Assembly (NCBI RefSeq): GCF_013450155.1
Contig: NZ_JACCKD010000002.1
Location: 362,531-426,530, forward strand
Origin: Haloechinothrix aidingensis
GTDB lineage: Bacteria; Actinomycetota; Actinomycetes; Mycobacteriales; Pseudonocardiaceae
DNA: 64,000 nucleotides
Direction of reading: 5' to 3'
The notes beneath the pieces were generated by a model, which saw only the letters and a program-made list of their open reading frames with translations, did not search any database and was not told the DNA's origin. The position numbers and the translations under genes are program-made. Below are positions 1 to 8,892 of the stretch, piece by piece. Every line of letters begins with the position of its first letter. The stretch's first letter is position 1.

Positions 1-1
1 G

Positions 2-931
2 TTCCGGGGGATCACCGTGCGCGAGGGGATGCTGCTCGAGGGGCCGGCCGGGTGGGGTGAGTTCTGCCCGTTCACCGACTACGACGACACCGTCGCCGCC
101 TCGTGGCTGGCCACCGCGATCGAACAGTGCACCGTCGGATGGCCCGCACCCGTGCGGGACCGCGTACCCGTCAACTGCACGGTGCCCGCCCTCGACCCGG
201 AACGTGCCAGGGAGCTCGCCGCCCGTTCCGGCTGCGGAACCGCCAAGGTCAAGGTCGCCGACCACCCCGAGTCCCTGAACGAGGACCTCGCCCGCGTCGA
301 GGCGGTGCGCGACGCACTCGGCCCGGACGGCGCGATCCGCGTGGACGCCAACGGAGCCTGGGACGTCGACACGGCCGCCGGCCATATCCGCCTGCTCGAC
401 AGCGCGGCCGGCGGGCTGGAGTACGTCGAGCAGCCCTGCCGCACCATCGAGGACCTCGCCGCCGTCCGGCGCCGGGTCGAGGTGCGTATCGCCGCCGACG
501 AATCCATCCGGAGTGCCGGGGACCCGCTGCGGGTTGCCCTGGCGGGTGCCGCCGACGTCGCGGTGCTCAAGTGCACCCCGCTCGGCGGCGTCCGGCGCTC
601 GCTGGAGGTCGCCGAGGCCGCCGGGCTGCCGTGTGTGGTCTCCTCCGCGCTGGAGACCAGCGTGGGGTTGGCCGCGCAGCTGGCTCTGGCCGGTGCCCTT
701 CCCGAACTGGACTTCGCCTGCGGCCTCGGCACGCTCTCCCTTCTCGACGGCGACCTCGCAGCCGGCGCCGACTCCTTGCGGGTCGTCGACGGCCACCTGC
801 CCGTTCCACGCACGCCACCCGCGCCGGACCCCGGCCTGCTCGACACGCACGCGCTCACCGACCCCGGACGGGTCGCGTGGTGGCGGGACCGCCTCGACCG
901 CGTGCTCGCCGTGCACGGCAACGGCGGGTGA
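2..931 (+). CDS. menC: o-succinylbenzoate synthase, 5' end cut by the window
   Basis: Enolase-superfamily enzyme that dehydrates SHCHC to o-succinylbenzoate in menaquinone synthesis; cytoplasmic. The reading frame is open from base 2 (FRGITVREGML...), and that stretch matches the usual MenC N-terminal region, so the true start lies outside the window and the GTG at 17 is not the start. The expected catalytic set is visible: the KxK motif in GTAKVKVAD, metal ligands in RVDANGAW, YVEQPC and AADES, and the second lysine in AVLKCTPLGG. The C terminus is complete. MenC is easily confused with other enolase-superfamily members such as NAAAR, but the KxK/K arrangement and the near-complete length fit MenC. 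No menaquinone partner is visible in this window. Confidence 0.88.
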   Translation, partial: FRGITVREGMLLEGPAGWGEFCPFTDYDDTVAASWLATAIEQCTVGWPAPVRDRVPVNCTVPALDPERARELAARSGCGTAKVKVADHPESLNEDLARVEAVRDALGPDGAIRVDANGAWDVDTAAGHIRLLDSAAGGLEYVEQPCRTIEDLAAVRRRVEVRIAADESIRSAGDPLRVALAGAADVAVLKCTPLGGVRRSLEVAEAAGLPCVVSSALETSVGLAAQLALAGALPELDFACGLGTLSLLDGDLAAGADSLRVVDGHLPVPRTPPAPDPGLLDTHALTDPGRVAWWRDRLDRVLAVHGNGG

Positions 932-946
932 GACCCGGCCCGAAGC

Positions 947-1548
947 TCACCCTGGCTGCGCGAGGAGGTTCTCGAACAGCTCGTAACCGGTGTAGGTCAC
1001 CGCGTACGAGCGCAGGCCGTAGGGGTGGAAGTTCTGCTGCGTCGGTTCGGGCAGCAGGCCACCCGCGATCCGGATCCGGCCCGCAACGGCCGACAGCTCA
1101 CCGAGGGACACGCCCACCTCGGACGGGCCAGGACCCTTCCCGGTCCGCACCAGGGTCCGCGCCGCCGTGGTCCCCCTGCCTCCTCCCAGGCTTCCTGGTC
1201 CACGACCCAGTTCGGCGCGTCGCACCGGTCCGAGTCACAGTCGGAGTTGCCCGCTCCCGCAGGGCTCACGTAGTAGCCGATCGGCACCGGCTCATAGGTC
1301 TGGTGCCGGTTGGCGAACTCGTGACCGTCCACCGTGGCGTGCCCCTCGGCGGCACCCTCCTTGTCCACCCCTTCGGCCAGATGGTGCCGGTCGTACGTCG
1401 GGCCACGGCCTGCCACGCCGTCGTGGAAGTCCATCCAGCCCGCGCAGAAGAAGCCACCGGTGTCGCGGCTCCCGATGGTGCCCCTGTAACGCTCAACGTC
1501 GTGACGGCAAGCAGTACCCCCCCCCAGCGCGATCATCCGGCGCCTCAT
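947..1548 (-). pseudogene. Frameshifted secreted hypothetical protein
   Basis: A strong ribosome site (AGGAGG, 1555-1560) precedes ATG 1548, but the coding signal then moves between frames. Reading straight on gives MRRRMIALGGGTACRH, then a well-biased stretch (CAGWMDFHDGVAGRG..., EPVPIGYYVSPAG, CDAPNWVVDQEAWEEA). Near the G5 run at 1172-1176 that frame loses codon bias, and another frame carries the end (SEVGVSLGELSAVAGRIR, LPEPTQQNFHPYGLRSYAV, stop 947). At the start, one G fewer in a G9 run (1517-1525) would open a typical signal peptide (MIALGGVLLAVTTLSV). At least one and probably two or three frame changes are needed. Both key sites are G runs, so sequencing error is possible. I do not recognise the family. 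Confidence 0.6.
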
Positions 1549-1779
1549 CGGCAACCTCCTCAGCACTGTGCACCCGACTCGAGCCGAACAGCGAGGATTC
1601 CTGTCACCGGGCACGAAAACTTCTCGGAAAATTCGTTCCGGTACGACGAACGCAGTAACCCCCTGCCTCCGTCGCTACCTCGGACACGTCCGGCCCGAGC
1701 AGCGCATCCGGCACCGCCGCACGGCAGGGCACGCACCATCGTGCTGCCCGTCGCCGGTATACGCGGCATACTCGGCGGC

Positions 1780-2907
1780 ATGAACGGTCACGGCAGGTGG
1801 GACGCGTACGGTGCGCTGCAGCTGTCCGGTACGTCACTGCCCCTGCTGGACCGCGCCCGCGTGTACGCCTGCGGCATCACGCCCTACGACGTCACCCATC
1901 TCGGTCATGCCGCGACGTTCGTCTGGGTGGACGTGCTGGGCCGGGTGCTGCGCCTCGTCGGTGTCGAACCGGACGTGTGCCGCAACGTCACCGACGTCGA
2001 CGACGTACTCGATGCGGCGGCCGCACGTGCGGGGACGGATGCCGACTGGTTCGCCGCCGTCGGGCAGTTCCGGTTCGAGACCGAGATGGCCAAGCTCAAC
2101 CTGCGGCAGCCGCAGCACGAACCGCGCGCGCACCGCTACATCCCGCACGTCGTGCGCCTCGCACGGCACCTGGTGGACTCCGGCGCGGCTTACGTCCGGG
2201 ACGGCAGTGTGTACTTCCGGGGTCACCACGTCCCCGCCCGAGCCGGTCTGGACCGGCACCGCGCGCGCGAGCTGGCCGTGGAGTTCGACGGCAGACCGGA
2301 CGACCCGGCGAAGGACGACCCGTTCGACGTGGCTGTCTGGCAGGCTGCCGGCCCGGACCGGGTCGGCTGGGAGTCGCCATGGGGCACCGGCAGACCGGGC
2401 TGGCACGCCGAGTGCGTCGCGATGTCGGCTTCGGTGTTCGGTTCCGGGGTGGACATCCACGCGGGCGGCGCCGACCTGTCCTTCCCGCACCACGCCTACC
2501 ACGCGGCCATGGCCGAGGCCCTCACCGGCGTGACGCCCTACACGCGCGCATGGCTGCACGTCGGCACGGTCACCGTGGCGGGACGCAAGATGGCCAAATC
2601 GGCGGACAACCTGGTCCTGGTGTCGGACCTGCTCGCCGAGCACGCGCCTGCCGTGCTGCGCATGATGATCCTGGACCGCAGGTGGCACGACTCCTGGGAC
2701 TTCTCCATCGACCTGCTGGACGCGGCAGGCGGCAGGTTGGAGCAGCTCTACAGCGCGGCGAGCCGCCGGGCGACCGGCGATACCGCCCCCGAGCGGGTAC
2801 GGCGCGCGCTGAGCACCGAGCTCGACGTGCCGGCGGCCCTGGACATCGCCATCGACAGCGGCGGGGACGCCGCCCGCTCGCTCGTGTCCGTACTCGGCCT
2901 GTCCTGA
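1780..2907 (+). CDS. MshC-like cysteine ligase (class I synthetase fold)
   Basis: 375 aa related to MshC, which joins cysteine to GlcN-Ins in mycothiol synthesis, and to cysteinyl-tRNA synthetase. The N-terminal motif reads YACGITPYDVTHLGHAATF: the ITPYD wording is MshC-like, whereas tRNA synthetases usually read GPTVYD. The zinc and adenylate region is present (GRPGWHAECVAMS, HAGGADLSFPHHAY), as is the KMSKS-type loop GRKMAKSADN. It is somewhat shorter than typical MshC (about 410 aa), with a reduced C-terminal domain, so it may be a paralogue acting on another amine. ATG 1780 is the first start before the conserved domain. A CATACT hexamer at 1767-1772 would put transcription near the ATG, so the mRNA may be leaderless. 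Confidence 0.7.
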   Translation: MNGHGRWDAYGALQLSGTSLPLLDRARVYACGITPYDVTHLGHAATFVWVDVLGRVLRLVGVEPDVCRNVTDVDDVLDAAAARAGTDADWFAAVGQFRFETEMAKLNLRQPQHEPRAHRYIPHVVRLARHLVDSGAAYVRDGSVYFRGHHVPARAGLDRHRARELAVEFDGRPDDPAKDDPFDVAVWQAAGPDRVGWESPWGTGRPGWHAECVAMSASVFGSGVDIHAGGADLSFPHHAYHAAMAEALTGVTPYTRAWLHVGTVTVAGRKMAKSADNLVLVSDLLAEHAPAVLRMMILDRRWHDSWDFSIDLLDAAGGRLEQLYSAASRRATGDTAPERVRRALSTELDVPAALDIAIDSGGDAARSLVSVLGLS

Positions 2908-3050
2908 GCCGGGCGCCTCGCACCCCCGCGCTCCGGGGAGCCGGTGAGCGGCCCGGACACGGGGCCGCGCTCGGCACTTCCGTACCGACCGGAAAAGCGC
3001 ATAATGGATACGGGGAACGAGGGGGAGCCCTTGTTCGTGGAGGTGGTGTG

Positions 3051-3503
3051 ATGACTACCGAGAACACTCCCGGTAACACGACTCAGATGACCGACCATCC
3101 GGACATCGTGGCGATGGGCGCCCGGTACGACCGTATGGCCGAGACACCCGCTGCCCAGCTCACGGACGGCCTGACCATGCTCGCCGGGCTGTTCGTAGCG
3201 CTGTCGCCGTGGATCGTCGGGTTCACCCAGTTCAGCGGCCTCATGCTCAGCAACCTCATCGTGGGCATCACGATCGCTGCACTCGGTGCCTGTTTCGCGA
3301 TGGCCTACGAGCGCAGTCACCGGCTGACGTGGGTCTGCCCGCTACTCGGTGTGTGGACGGTCGTCGCGGTGTGGACGGTGAGCGGCGCCGAGGCCACTAC
3401 CGGCGTCGTGCTCAGCAACGTGCTCGGCGGCGCGGTCGTCGTGCTGCTCGGGCTCGCCGCGATGATGCCGATGTACCGGGCGAAGCGGGCCGCACGCAGC
3501 TAG
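3051..3503 (+). CDS. SPW-repeat membrane protein
   Basis: 150 aa inner-membrane protein. After a polar N-terminal tail of about 45 residues come about four hydrophobic segments. The first pair begins with LFVALSPWIVGFTQFSG, which carries the SPW motif of the SPW family (PF03779). The second half (CPLLGVWTVVAVWTVSG) looks like a worn second repeat without the SPW triplet. The start is ATG 3051, preceded by GGAGGTGGTGTG. It stands alone between the MshC-like gene and an opposite-strand gene. The function of the family is unknown. Confidence 0.8.
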   Translation: MTTENTPGNTTQMTDHPDIVAMGARYDRMAETPAAQLTDGLTMLAGLFVALSPWIVGFTQFSGLMLSNLIVGITIAALGACFAMAYERSHRLTWVCPLLGVWTVVAVWTVSGAEATTGVVLSNVLGGAVVVLLGLAAMMPMYRAKRAARS

Positions 3504-3609
3504 CCGCGCTGCGGCGATCCTGCCGGAGCGGGCCGCGGCCTGCCCGCAGCGGGCCCTCGGCCCACCTTCGCCCATCGGGGCCGTGGGCCGAGGGTCTCGC
3601 CCGGCCCGG

Positions 3610-4038
3610 TCACCGCTCGGGCGTGCCCGCGCCGTGTTCGACGGCGGTGGCATCGATCGCGCGCTGCAGGGCCGGCAGCTCGCGCACCAGCTTGTCGAGG
3701 TCCGTTCCGTCGATGTGCAGCAGCTCGACGGGTTCCACCGTGGACACCGTCGCCGAGCGTAGCCGGCCCTGACGCAGCGCGACCTCGCCGACCACGTCGC
3801 CGGGGCCCAGCTCGGCCACCCGTTCCGCACCGACGAACACGGCGACCGTTCCGGACAGCAGGATGTAGCAGGCATCCCCCGGGGTCTGTTCCTGGATCAG
3901 CGACCAGTGCGCCGGGAGGGTGACCCGGCTGGCCGAGTCGACGATCCGGCGAAGCTCGCGGTCGGTGAGGTCGCCGAGCGGTCCGGAATCTCGCAGGAAG
4001 CGGGCCTCGGAGCCCGGTTTGGGTGCGTCGGACGCCAT
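3610..4038 (-). CDS. Cyclic nucleotide-binding domain protein (Crp-type, no DNA-binding domain)
   Basis: 142 aa made almost entirely of one cNMP-binding beta-barrel (about residues 12-125): SRVTLPAHWSLIQEQ, GDACYILLSGTVAVFVG, the phosphate-binding cassette region ELGPGDVVGEVALRQG, and RSATVSTVEPVELLHI. The cassette has GE but no clear arginine at the usual place, so ligand binding is not assured. There is no helix-turn-helix after the barrel, so this is not a Crp/Fnr transcription factor; it may sense or bind a partner. The start is ATG 4038. It is downstream of purU on the same strand, 34 bases away. Confidence 0.8.
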   Translation of the reverse strand: MASDAPKPGSEARFLRDSGPLGDLTDRELRRIVDSASRVTLPAHWSLIQEQTPGDACYILLSGTVAVFVGAERVAELGPGDVVGEVALRQGRLRSATVSTVEPVELLHIDGTDLDKLVRELPALQRAIDATAVEHGAGTPER

Positions 4039-4072
4039 CGAACACTCCGTTCCGCCCACCCGGTGGCGGGCA

Positions 4073-4990
4073 CTAGAACACCACCGTTCTCCCCGCATGC
4101 ACAAGCACGCGGTGTTCCAGGTGCCAGCGTAGACCCCGGGCCAGCACCACCTTCTCGATATCCCGGCCGCGGCGGACCATGTCGGCGACGGTGTCACTGT
4201 GGTCCACCCGGATCACATCCTGCTCGATGATCGGGCCTGCGTCGAGCTCGGCCGTTACATAGTGGCAGGTCGCGCCGATCAGCTTGACGCCGCGGCTGTG
4301 CGCCTGATGGTACGGGCGGGCGCCGACGAACGACGGGAGGAAGCTGTGGTGGATGTTCACCGCGCGCCCCGCCCACGCCTGGCACAGCTCCGGAGGCAGG
4401 ATCTGCATGAACCGCGCCAGCACGATCGCGTCCGGGTCGTGCTCGTCGACGATCGCGCGCACGCGCTCGAACGCCGCCGCCTTCCCGTCCGCGTCCTTCG
4501 GGAACGGGACGTGGTGGAAGTCAATACCGAACGCTTCGGTGATCCCGCCCAGTGACTCGTGGTTACCGATCACGGCGGGCACGTCGACGTTGAGCTCCCC
4601 GCCCGCGACCCTGCCGAGCAGGTCGTAGAGGCAGTGGCCTTCCTTGGATACCAGCAACACCATCCGGCGCCGATCGCCGGTGTCGGCGATACGCCACTGC
4701 GAGCCCTCCACGCCACCGTCGGCGTCGGAGCCCGCCCCCAGCGACGCGGCAACCGGGCTGAACAGACTGCGCAGCTCCTCGACGTCGTAGGGCAGCGAGT
4801 CCGCCCGCACCTCCTGCCGGGTGAAGAACCACCCGGTGTCGGGGTCGGTGTGGTAAGCGGCCTCCACGATCCACCCGCCGAGCTCGGCCAGGAACGACGC
4901 GATCCGCGCGACGATACCGACCCGGTCCGGGCAACCGAACGTGATGACGAAACGCCGCTCCGACGGGTCCTCTGCCTCCACGGTCTCCAC
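4073..4990 (-). CDS. purU: Formyltetrahydrofolate deformylase
   Basis: 305 aa. Hydrolyses 10-formyl-THF to formate and THF, balancing the one-carbon pool and feeding formate to PurT-type purine synthesis. An N-terminal ACT domain (about residues 12-95, FVITFGCPDRVGIVARIASF) is followed by a formyltransferase-like domain with the catalytic motif region NIHHSFLPSFVGARPYHQ and the downstream GATCHYVTAELDAGPII segment that carries the catalytic Asp. Length and order match PurU and not PurN, which lacks the ACT domain. ATG 4990 is used. Confidence 0.93.
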   Translation of the reverse strand: METVEAEDPSERRFVITFGCPDRVGIVARIASFLAELGGWIVEAAYHTDPDTGWFFTRQEVRADSLPYDVEELRSLFSPVAASLGAGSDADGGVEGSQWRIADTGDRRRMVLLVSKEGHCLYDLLGRVAGGELNVDVPAVIGNHESLGGITEAFGIDFHHVPFPKDADGKAAAFERVRAIVDEHDPDAIVLARFMQILPPELCQAWAGRAVNIHHSFLPSFVGARPYHQAHSRGVKLIGATCHYVTAELDAGPIIEQDVIRVDHSDTVADMVRRGRDIEKVVLARGLRWHLEHRVLVHAGRTVVF

Positions 4991-5220
4991 CGTCCACCCT
5001 CGTGCCTGCTCCTACACCTTGCCGGGCACTGTATCGGGGTAGCGTTCCGGCCGTGCGCGCGGCGGAGCCCCGTTCATGCGCCGGGCTATCGATCACGCCA
5101 GGCTCACCGGTCATCGCGCGGCGCACGACCAGCATGAACGGGTACGGCCGCGACGCGGTATCCTGGGGTTTCGCGCGCGACCACCCGGTCCCCTGCGCGC
5201 GAGGTACGACAGGGACGAGC

Positions 5221-5418
5221 ATGACCGAATTCCGATACAGCGCGGCCGAGCGATGCACATGGTGCTCCATGCGCGCCGTCCTCCCCTCGGAGGACGCCGC
5301 GGACCGGATCGTCGCCGCGTCCGGCGGCCGGCTGATGAAGTACCGCTGCCCCGTCGACGACGGATGGCACCTCAGCTACCCGGCTACCGAACACGCGACG
5401 TTGATCGATCCCCGCTGA
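5221..5418 (+). CDS. Small zinc-type protein, paralogue A
   Basis: 65 aa, unknown function. Three cysteines and a histidine (C12, C15, C43, H50) suit a single zinc site: RCTWCSMRAV, then YRCPVDDGWHLSY. A paralogue at 10088-10276 has the same four residues at identical positions and the same order of conserved blocks (FRY at 4-6, MRA.LP.ED, RSGDRL/ASGGRL, GWH). ATG 5221 is the start; the codons before it belong to a different-looking stretch. It is monocistronic between genes on the other strand. It may be a regulator or a small partner protein; nothing in the sequence decides this. Confidence 0.72.
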   Translation: MTEFRYSAAERCTWCSMRAVLPSEDAADRIVAASGGRLMKYRCPVDDGWHLSYPATEHATLIDPR

Positions 5419-5422
5419 GGGC

Positions 5423-5677
5423 TCAGCGGTTGACCATCACGCGGCTCGCCAGCCACCCGGTATAGGCCAGCAGCCCGGCGACGCCTGCCTTGCGGGTCCT
5501 GTTGCTGACCAGCGCCAGTCCCAGCGCCACTTCGGTGGCTCCGTTGCGGTACACCCACTGTCGTGTGTCCTCGGGAAACGCGGCCTCGGACAGCGGTTCG
5601 AAAGCGCTCGGCGCCGCGAAATGAGCGGCACCGGTGCCGGCGAGCAGTACCCCGAAGATGCGCGAGAGCTTGGCCAT
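5423..5677 (-). CDS. Small DoxX/DUF4267-like membrane protein
   Basis: 84 aa with about three hydrophobic helices: FGVLLAGTGAAHFAAP near the N terminus, EVALGLALVSN in the middle and AGVAGLLAYTGWLASRVM at the end. The pattern, with GAAHFAAPSAFEPL in helix one, resembles short DoxX/DUF4267 membrane proteins. The start is ATG 5677, with AAAGGATC upstream on the coding strand. It ends 4 bases from the converging small zinc-type gene. Function unknown. Confidence 0.68.
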   Translation of the reverse strand: MAKLSRIFGVLLAGTGAAHFAAPSAFEPLSEAAFPEDTRQWVYRNGATEVALGLALVSNRTRKAGVAGLLAYTGWLASRVMVNR

Positions 5678-6001
5678 GGTCGACGATCCTTTCGACGTCA
5701 GATGGTTCGTCCACTGCGGAGCCGTGTCACGGGCCGCCCGCACGGCGGCCGCGACGGCGACGCGGACGCGCCCCAGCCTACTGACAACAGATGTAGCCAG
5801 GCACGTACCTCACGCACGCGATTCGCGATCCACGTCACACCGGCACGCGGCCACCGGAGCGCGTGCGCCGCCCGCCCACCCCATGGTCAAATAACGGGGA
5901 ACCCCGAGCGCTGAATGACGCTTTCAGTCCCGCTCGTGGACCGAAGGCGTCATTCAGCACACAACCCGGCACGGCACGCGCGGCGGCGGACAGGGAGGGT
6001 C
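5678..6001. other. Intergenic stretch with a hairpin repeat
   Basis: About 320 bases between the divergently oriented DoxX-like gene and glgC. I see no convincing gene. It holds one copy of the CTGAATGACGC hairpin family (5910-5958), about 45 bases before the glgC start, so this copy lies on the promoter or leader side of glgC and does not simply end a gene. The sequence GGGAGGGTC just before ATG 6002 is the glgC ribosome site. Confidence 0.5.
5910..5958. repeat. Hairpin repeat family B, copy 1
   Basis: Imperfect inverted repeat. The left arm starts GCTGAATGACGCTTTCAG and the right arm ends AAGGCGTCATTCAGC; the arms are 21 bases with two mismatches around a short centre. The core TGAATGACGC is shared with the longer, perfect copy at 27012-27070. 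It is placed in the leader of glgC. Confidence 0.75.
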
Positions 6002-7228
6002 ATGGCTCGACGACCACGCGTACTCGCGATCGTGCTCGCCGGCGGGGAAGGCAAACGCCTGATGCCGCTCACCACCGACCGCGCCAAGCCTGCCGTGCCG
6101 TTCGGCGGGAGCTACCGTCTGATCGACTTCGTGCTGTCCAACCTGGTGCACGCCGGGTACCTGCGGATCTGCGTGCTGACCCAGTACAAGTCGCACTCCC
6201 TCGACCGGCACATCTCGATCACCTGGCGGCAGTCGTCCCTGCTCGGCAACTACGTCACCCCGGTACCCGCCCAGCAGCGCCTCGGCAAACGCTGGTTCCA
6301 GGGCAGTGCGGACGCCATCCACCAGTCGCTGAACCTCATCCACGACGACCAACCCGACTACGTCGTCGTGTTCGGCGCGGACCACGTCTACCGTATGGAC
6401 CCGTCCCAGCTGGTCGAGGCGCACATCGAGTCCGGGGCCGGAGTGACGGTCGCAGGCATCCGGGTCGCGAGGGACTCCGCGTCGTCGTTCGGCATCATCA
6501 GCACCTCGGACGGTACGACCATCGACGCCTTCCTGGAGAAGCCGGCGGACCCTCCCCCGTTGCCGGACGACGCCGGGCGGTCCTTCGCGTCGATGGGCAA
6601 CTACGTCTTCTCGACCGGGGTGCTGCTCGACGCCTTGCGCACCGACGCGGCGGACGAGAACTCCGGGCACGACATGGGCGGCGACATCGTCCCGATGCTC
6701 GTCGGCTCCGGGGCAGCATGCGTCTACGACTTCGCCGACAACGATGTGCCCGGCACCACCGAGCTCGACCGCCACTACTGGCGCGATGTGGGGACGCTGG
6801 ACGCCTACCATGAGGCGCACATGGACCTGGTCTCCGCGCGTCCCGTGTTCGACCTGCACGACCGCGAGTGGCCGATCCTGACCAACCACCCGCAGCTGCC
6901 AGGGGCCAAGTTCGTGGAGGGTGGCCACGCGGCGGACTCGATCATCGCCAACGGCTGCGTCATCGCCGGTGGCACCGCCGAGCGGTCGGTGCTGTCCCCC
7001 GGCGTGACCGTCCGGGACGGGGCCCACCTCCAGCGCTCGATCGTGATGGCCGACGCCCGGATCGGCGCGGGGGCGATCGTGCGGGACGCGATCCTCGACA
7101 AGGGTGTGGACGTGCCTGCCGGAGCCGTGATCGGAGCCGATCACGAGCACGACACGGCACGCGGGTTCACCGTGAGCCCGGCGGGCGTCACGGTGCTCGG
7201 CAAGGGACAGTACGTGCCGCCGCCCTGA
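6002..7228 (+). CDS. glgC: Glucose-1-phosphate adenylyltransferase
   Basis: 408 aa. Makes ADP-glucose from glucose-1-phosphate and ATP, for glycogen and, in actinobacteria, also for maltose-1-phosphate and alpha-glucan synthesis. The nucleotidyltransferase domain (about 1-265) opens with [18 protein letters not shown] and contains [36 protein letters not shown] and [10 protein letters not shown] left-handed beta-helix C-terminal domain follows ([33 protein letters not shown]). ATG 6002 with GGAGGG upstream fits best; earlier in-frame codons run through the hairpin repeat. Its stop is 9 bases from the converging otsA stop. Confidence 0.95.
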   Translation: MARRPRVLAIVLAGGEGKRLMPLTTDRAKPAVPFGGSYRLIDFVLSNLVHAGYLRICVLTQYKSHSLDRHISITWRQSSLLGNYVTPVPAQQRLGKRWFQGSADAIHQSLNLIHDDQPDYVVVFGADHVYRMDPSQLVEAHIESGAGVTVAGIRVARDSASSFGIISTSDGTTIDAFLEKPADPPPLPDDAGRSFASMGNYVFSTGVLLDALRTDAADENSGHDMGGDIVPMLVGSGAACVYDFADNDVPGTTELDRHYWRDVGTLDAYHEAHMDLVSARPVFDLHDREWPILTNHPQLPGAKFVEGGHAADSIIANGCVIAGGTAERSVLSPGVTVRDGAHLQRSIVMADARIGAGAIVRDAILDKGVDVPAGAVIGADHEHDTARGFTVSPAGVTVLGKGQYVPPP

Positions 7229-7237
7229 GCCGGCCCG

Positions 7238-8737
7238 TCAGCCGGCGCGCGGGGAGTCCAGCGCGTCCAGCTGCTGGGCCAGCCAGCGCCGAGGCGGCAT
7301 CGCGGTAGCCGCCTCGGCCAGCCCCTTGGCTCGGCCGGCACGTTCCCCTGACGGCATCAGCAACGCCCTGTGCAGCGACTCCGCCGTCTCGCCGGTGTCG
7401 AACGGGTTGACAAGCAGCGCGTCCGCCCCGAGATCGTCGGCCGCGCCGGCCTCCCGGGACAGCACGAGCACGCAATCCCGTTCCGAGCACACCGGCACTT
7501 CCTTGGCCACCAGGTTCATGCCGTCCCGGACGGGGTTGACCAGCAGCACGTCGGCGAGCCGGTATGCGGCCAGCGACCGCGCGAACGAGACGTCGGTCTC
7601 CAGGAGGACGGGACACCAGTCCTCGGTGCCGAACTCCTCGACGATCTCCCGGGCCAGCGCGTGCACATCGGCGGTGTACTCGCGGTAGGCGGCAAGGTCC
7701 TGCCTGCTCGGGTACGCGAACGCCAGGTGCACGACTTCCCCGCGCCACCGCGGGTAGGACCGCAGCAGCTCCCGGTACGCGGCGAGCCCGCCCAGGATGT
7801 TCTTCGACAGCTCCGTGCGGTCGACACGCAGCACCAGCTGCCTGCCACCGACGCGATCGGCCAGCTCAGCGTAGTCGGCGTCCACGTCGGCCGCGCGGGA
7901 ACGTTCCCGCTGGGCAGCGCCATCCACCCCGAGCCCGTGCACCCCGAGTGTGGTGACACGACCCGCGTGCTCGACCCCGGCAGGGGCCCCGGCAGCCGGT
8001 CCGGCGGCCGGTCCAGCGGACGGATCTCGCGTGCGCGCGTCCGGCAATCCGGCACAGCAGTCGGCGAAGGCCCGCGCCCAGCGCGGGCTCAGGAAACCCG
8101 CGTGATCGGCGCCGAGGATGCCCCGGAGGAGTTCGCGCGCGGTGTCGTCGGGCAGCATCCTGAAGTACTCGGGCGGGGCCCACGGCGTGTGCGTGAAGTG
8201 GGCTATCCGCAGGTCGGGCCTGCGCTCCCGCAGCATGCGCGGCACGAGGGACAGGTGATAGTCCTGCACGGCGACCTTCGCACCGTGCGCGGCCTCGTCG
8301 GCGACGGCCCCGGCGAACGCGCGGTTGTACTCGCGGTAGCGATCCCACATCTCCCGCCAGCCCGCGTCGAACCGGGGTGCCCGGGGCGTGTCGAAGAGCA
8401 GGTGGTGCAGGAACCAGAGGGTGGAGTTGGCGACGGAGTTGTAGGCGGCCTCCAGCGTCGCGGGCGGCACATCCAGCATGCGTACCCCGACGTCGCCGAC
8501 CTGGTGCCCGGCACGGTCGATGCGCCCGCCGGGAGCGCGCGCCGCCACCTGCCGATCGGTCTCGCCGAGCGCCGCGCACACCCACACCACGTGCCCGGCA
8601 TCGCCGAGCTCGACACCGGACAGCGCCGAGACCAGCCCGCCACCGCCCCGCCGCGCAGCAGGCTCGCCGTCCTCTGTGGTGAACGAGACGGGGCCCCTGT
8701 TGGAAGCGATGAGCACGCGCGCAGCTTCGGAGGACAT
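7238..8737 (-). CDS. otsA: Trehalose-6-phosphate synthase
   Basis: 499 aa glycosyltransferase family 20 enzyme that joins a nucleotide-activated glucose to glucose-6-phosphate. Visible landmarks: VLIASNRGPVSF and RRGGGGLVSALSG at the N terminus, VQDYHLSLVPRMLRERRPD and HFTHTPWAPPEYFR in the acceptor region, VDRTELSKNILGGLAAYREL in the donor half, and DVLLVNPVRDGMNLVAKE at the active site. The start is placed at MSSEAARV, just before the first conserved strand; an upstream in-frame GTG lies inside a hairpin repeat and is rejected. It sits alone, converging with glgC. No otsB is visible here. Confidence 0.92.
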   Translation of the reverse strand: MSSEAARVLIASNRGPVSFTTEDGEPAARRGGGGLVSALSGVELGDAGHVVWVCAALGETDRQVAARAPGGRIDRAGHQVGDVGVRMLDVPPATLEAAYNSVANSTLWFLHHLLFDTPRAPRFDAGWREMWDRYREYNRAFAGAVADEAAHGAKVAVQDYHLSLVPRMLRERRPDLRIAHFTHTPWAPPEYFRMLPDDTARELLRGILGADHAGFLSPRWARAFADCCAGLPDARTRDPSAGPAAGPAAGAPAGVEHAGRVTTLGVHGLGVDGAAQRERSRAADVDADYAELADRVGGRQLVLRVDRTELSKNILGGLAAYRELLRSYPRWRGEVVHLAFAYPSRQDLAAYREYTADVHALAREIVEEFGTEDWCPVLLETDVSFARSLAAYRLADVLLVNPVRDGMNLVAKEVPVCSERDCVLVLSREAGAADDLGADALLVNPFDTGETAESLHRALLMPSGERAGRAKGLAEAATAMPPRRWLAQQLDALDSPRAG

Positions 8738-8777
8738 CCGTTCAGCGTAGTGCCACGCGCCGCGCCCCGCCGTGGGC

Positions 8778-8832
8778 CGAGCCGAAGGGCTCCTTCGGTA
8801 CACATGCTGTACCCGAGGCCCCCTTCGGCTCG
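8778..8832. repeat. Hairpin repeat family A, copy 1
   Basis: Arms start CGAGCCGAAGGGCTCCTTCGG and end CCCCCTTCGGCTCG around the centre TACACATGCTGTAC, with four mismatches. It lies between the otsA start and the trpS stop, both on the minus strand, so it may terminate trpS transcription. Three related copies occur at 13018, 19596 and about 63329. Confidence 0.8.
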
Positions 8833-8892
8833 CCAACGTCACGCCGGTGCCGGTGCCCCGTGCGGAGGTCGCGCCGAATGCGGCAACGACGG

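Noticed and set aside
103-1779. Long plus-strand frame leading from menC through to the MshC-like gene
   Set aside because: Arg-rich low-complexity translation across the menC gene and the opposite-strand pseudogene; real coding begins at ATG 1780.
1780-2907. Cysteinyl-tRNA synthetase
   Set aside because: The ITPYD motif and short C terminus fit MshC-type ligases; tRNA synthetases read GPTVYD and have a longer anticodon-binding part.
8778-8832. Hairpin repeats as phage or integron attachment sites
   Set aside because: Several copies at gene ends, no integrase nearby and no core site or 3' tRNA end.
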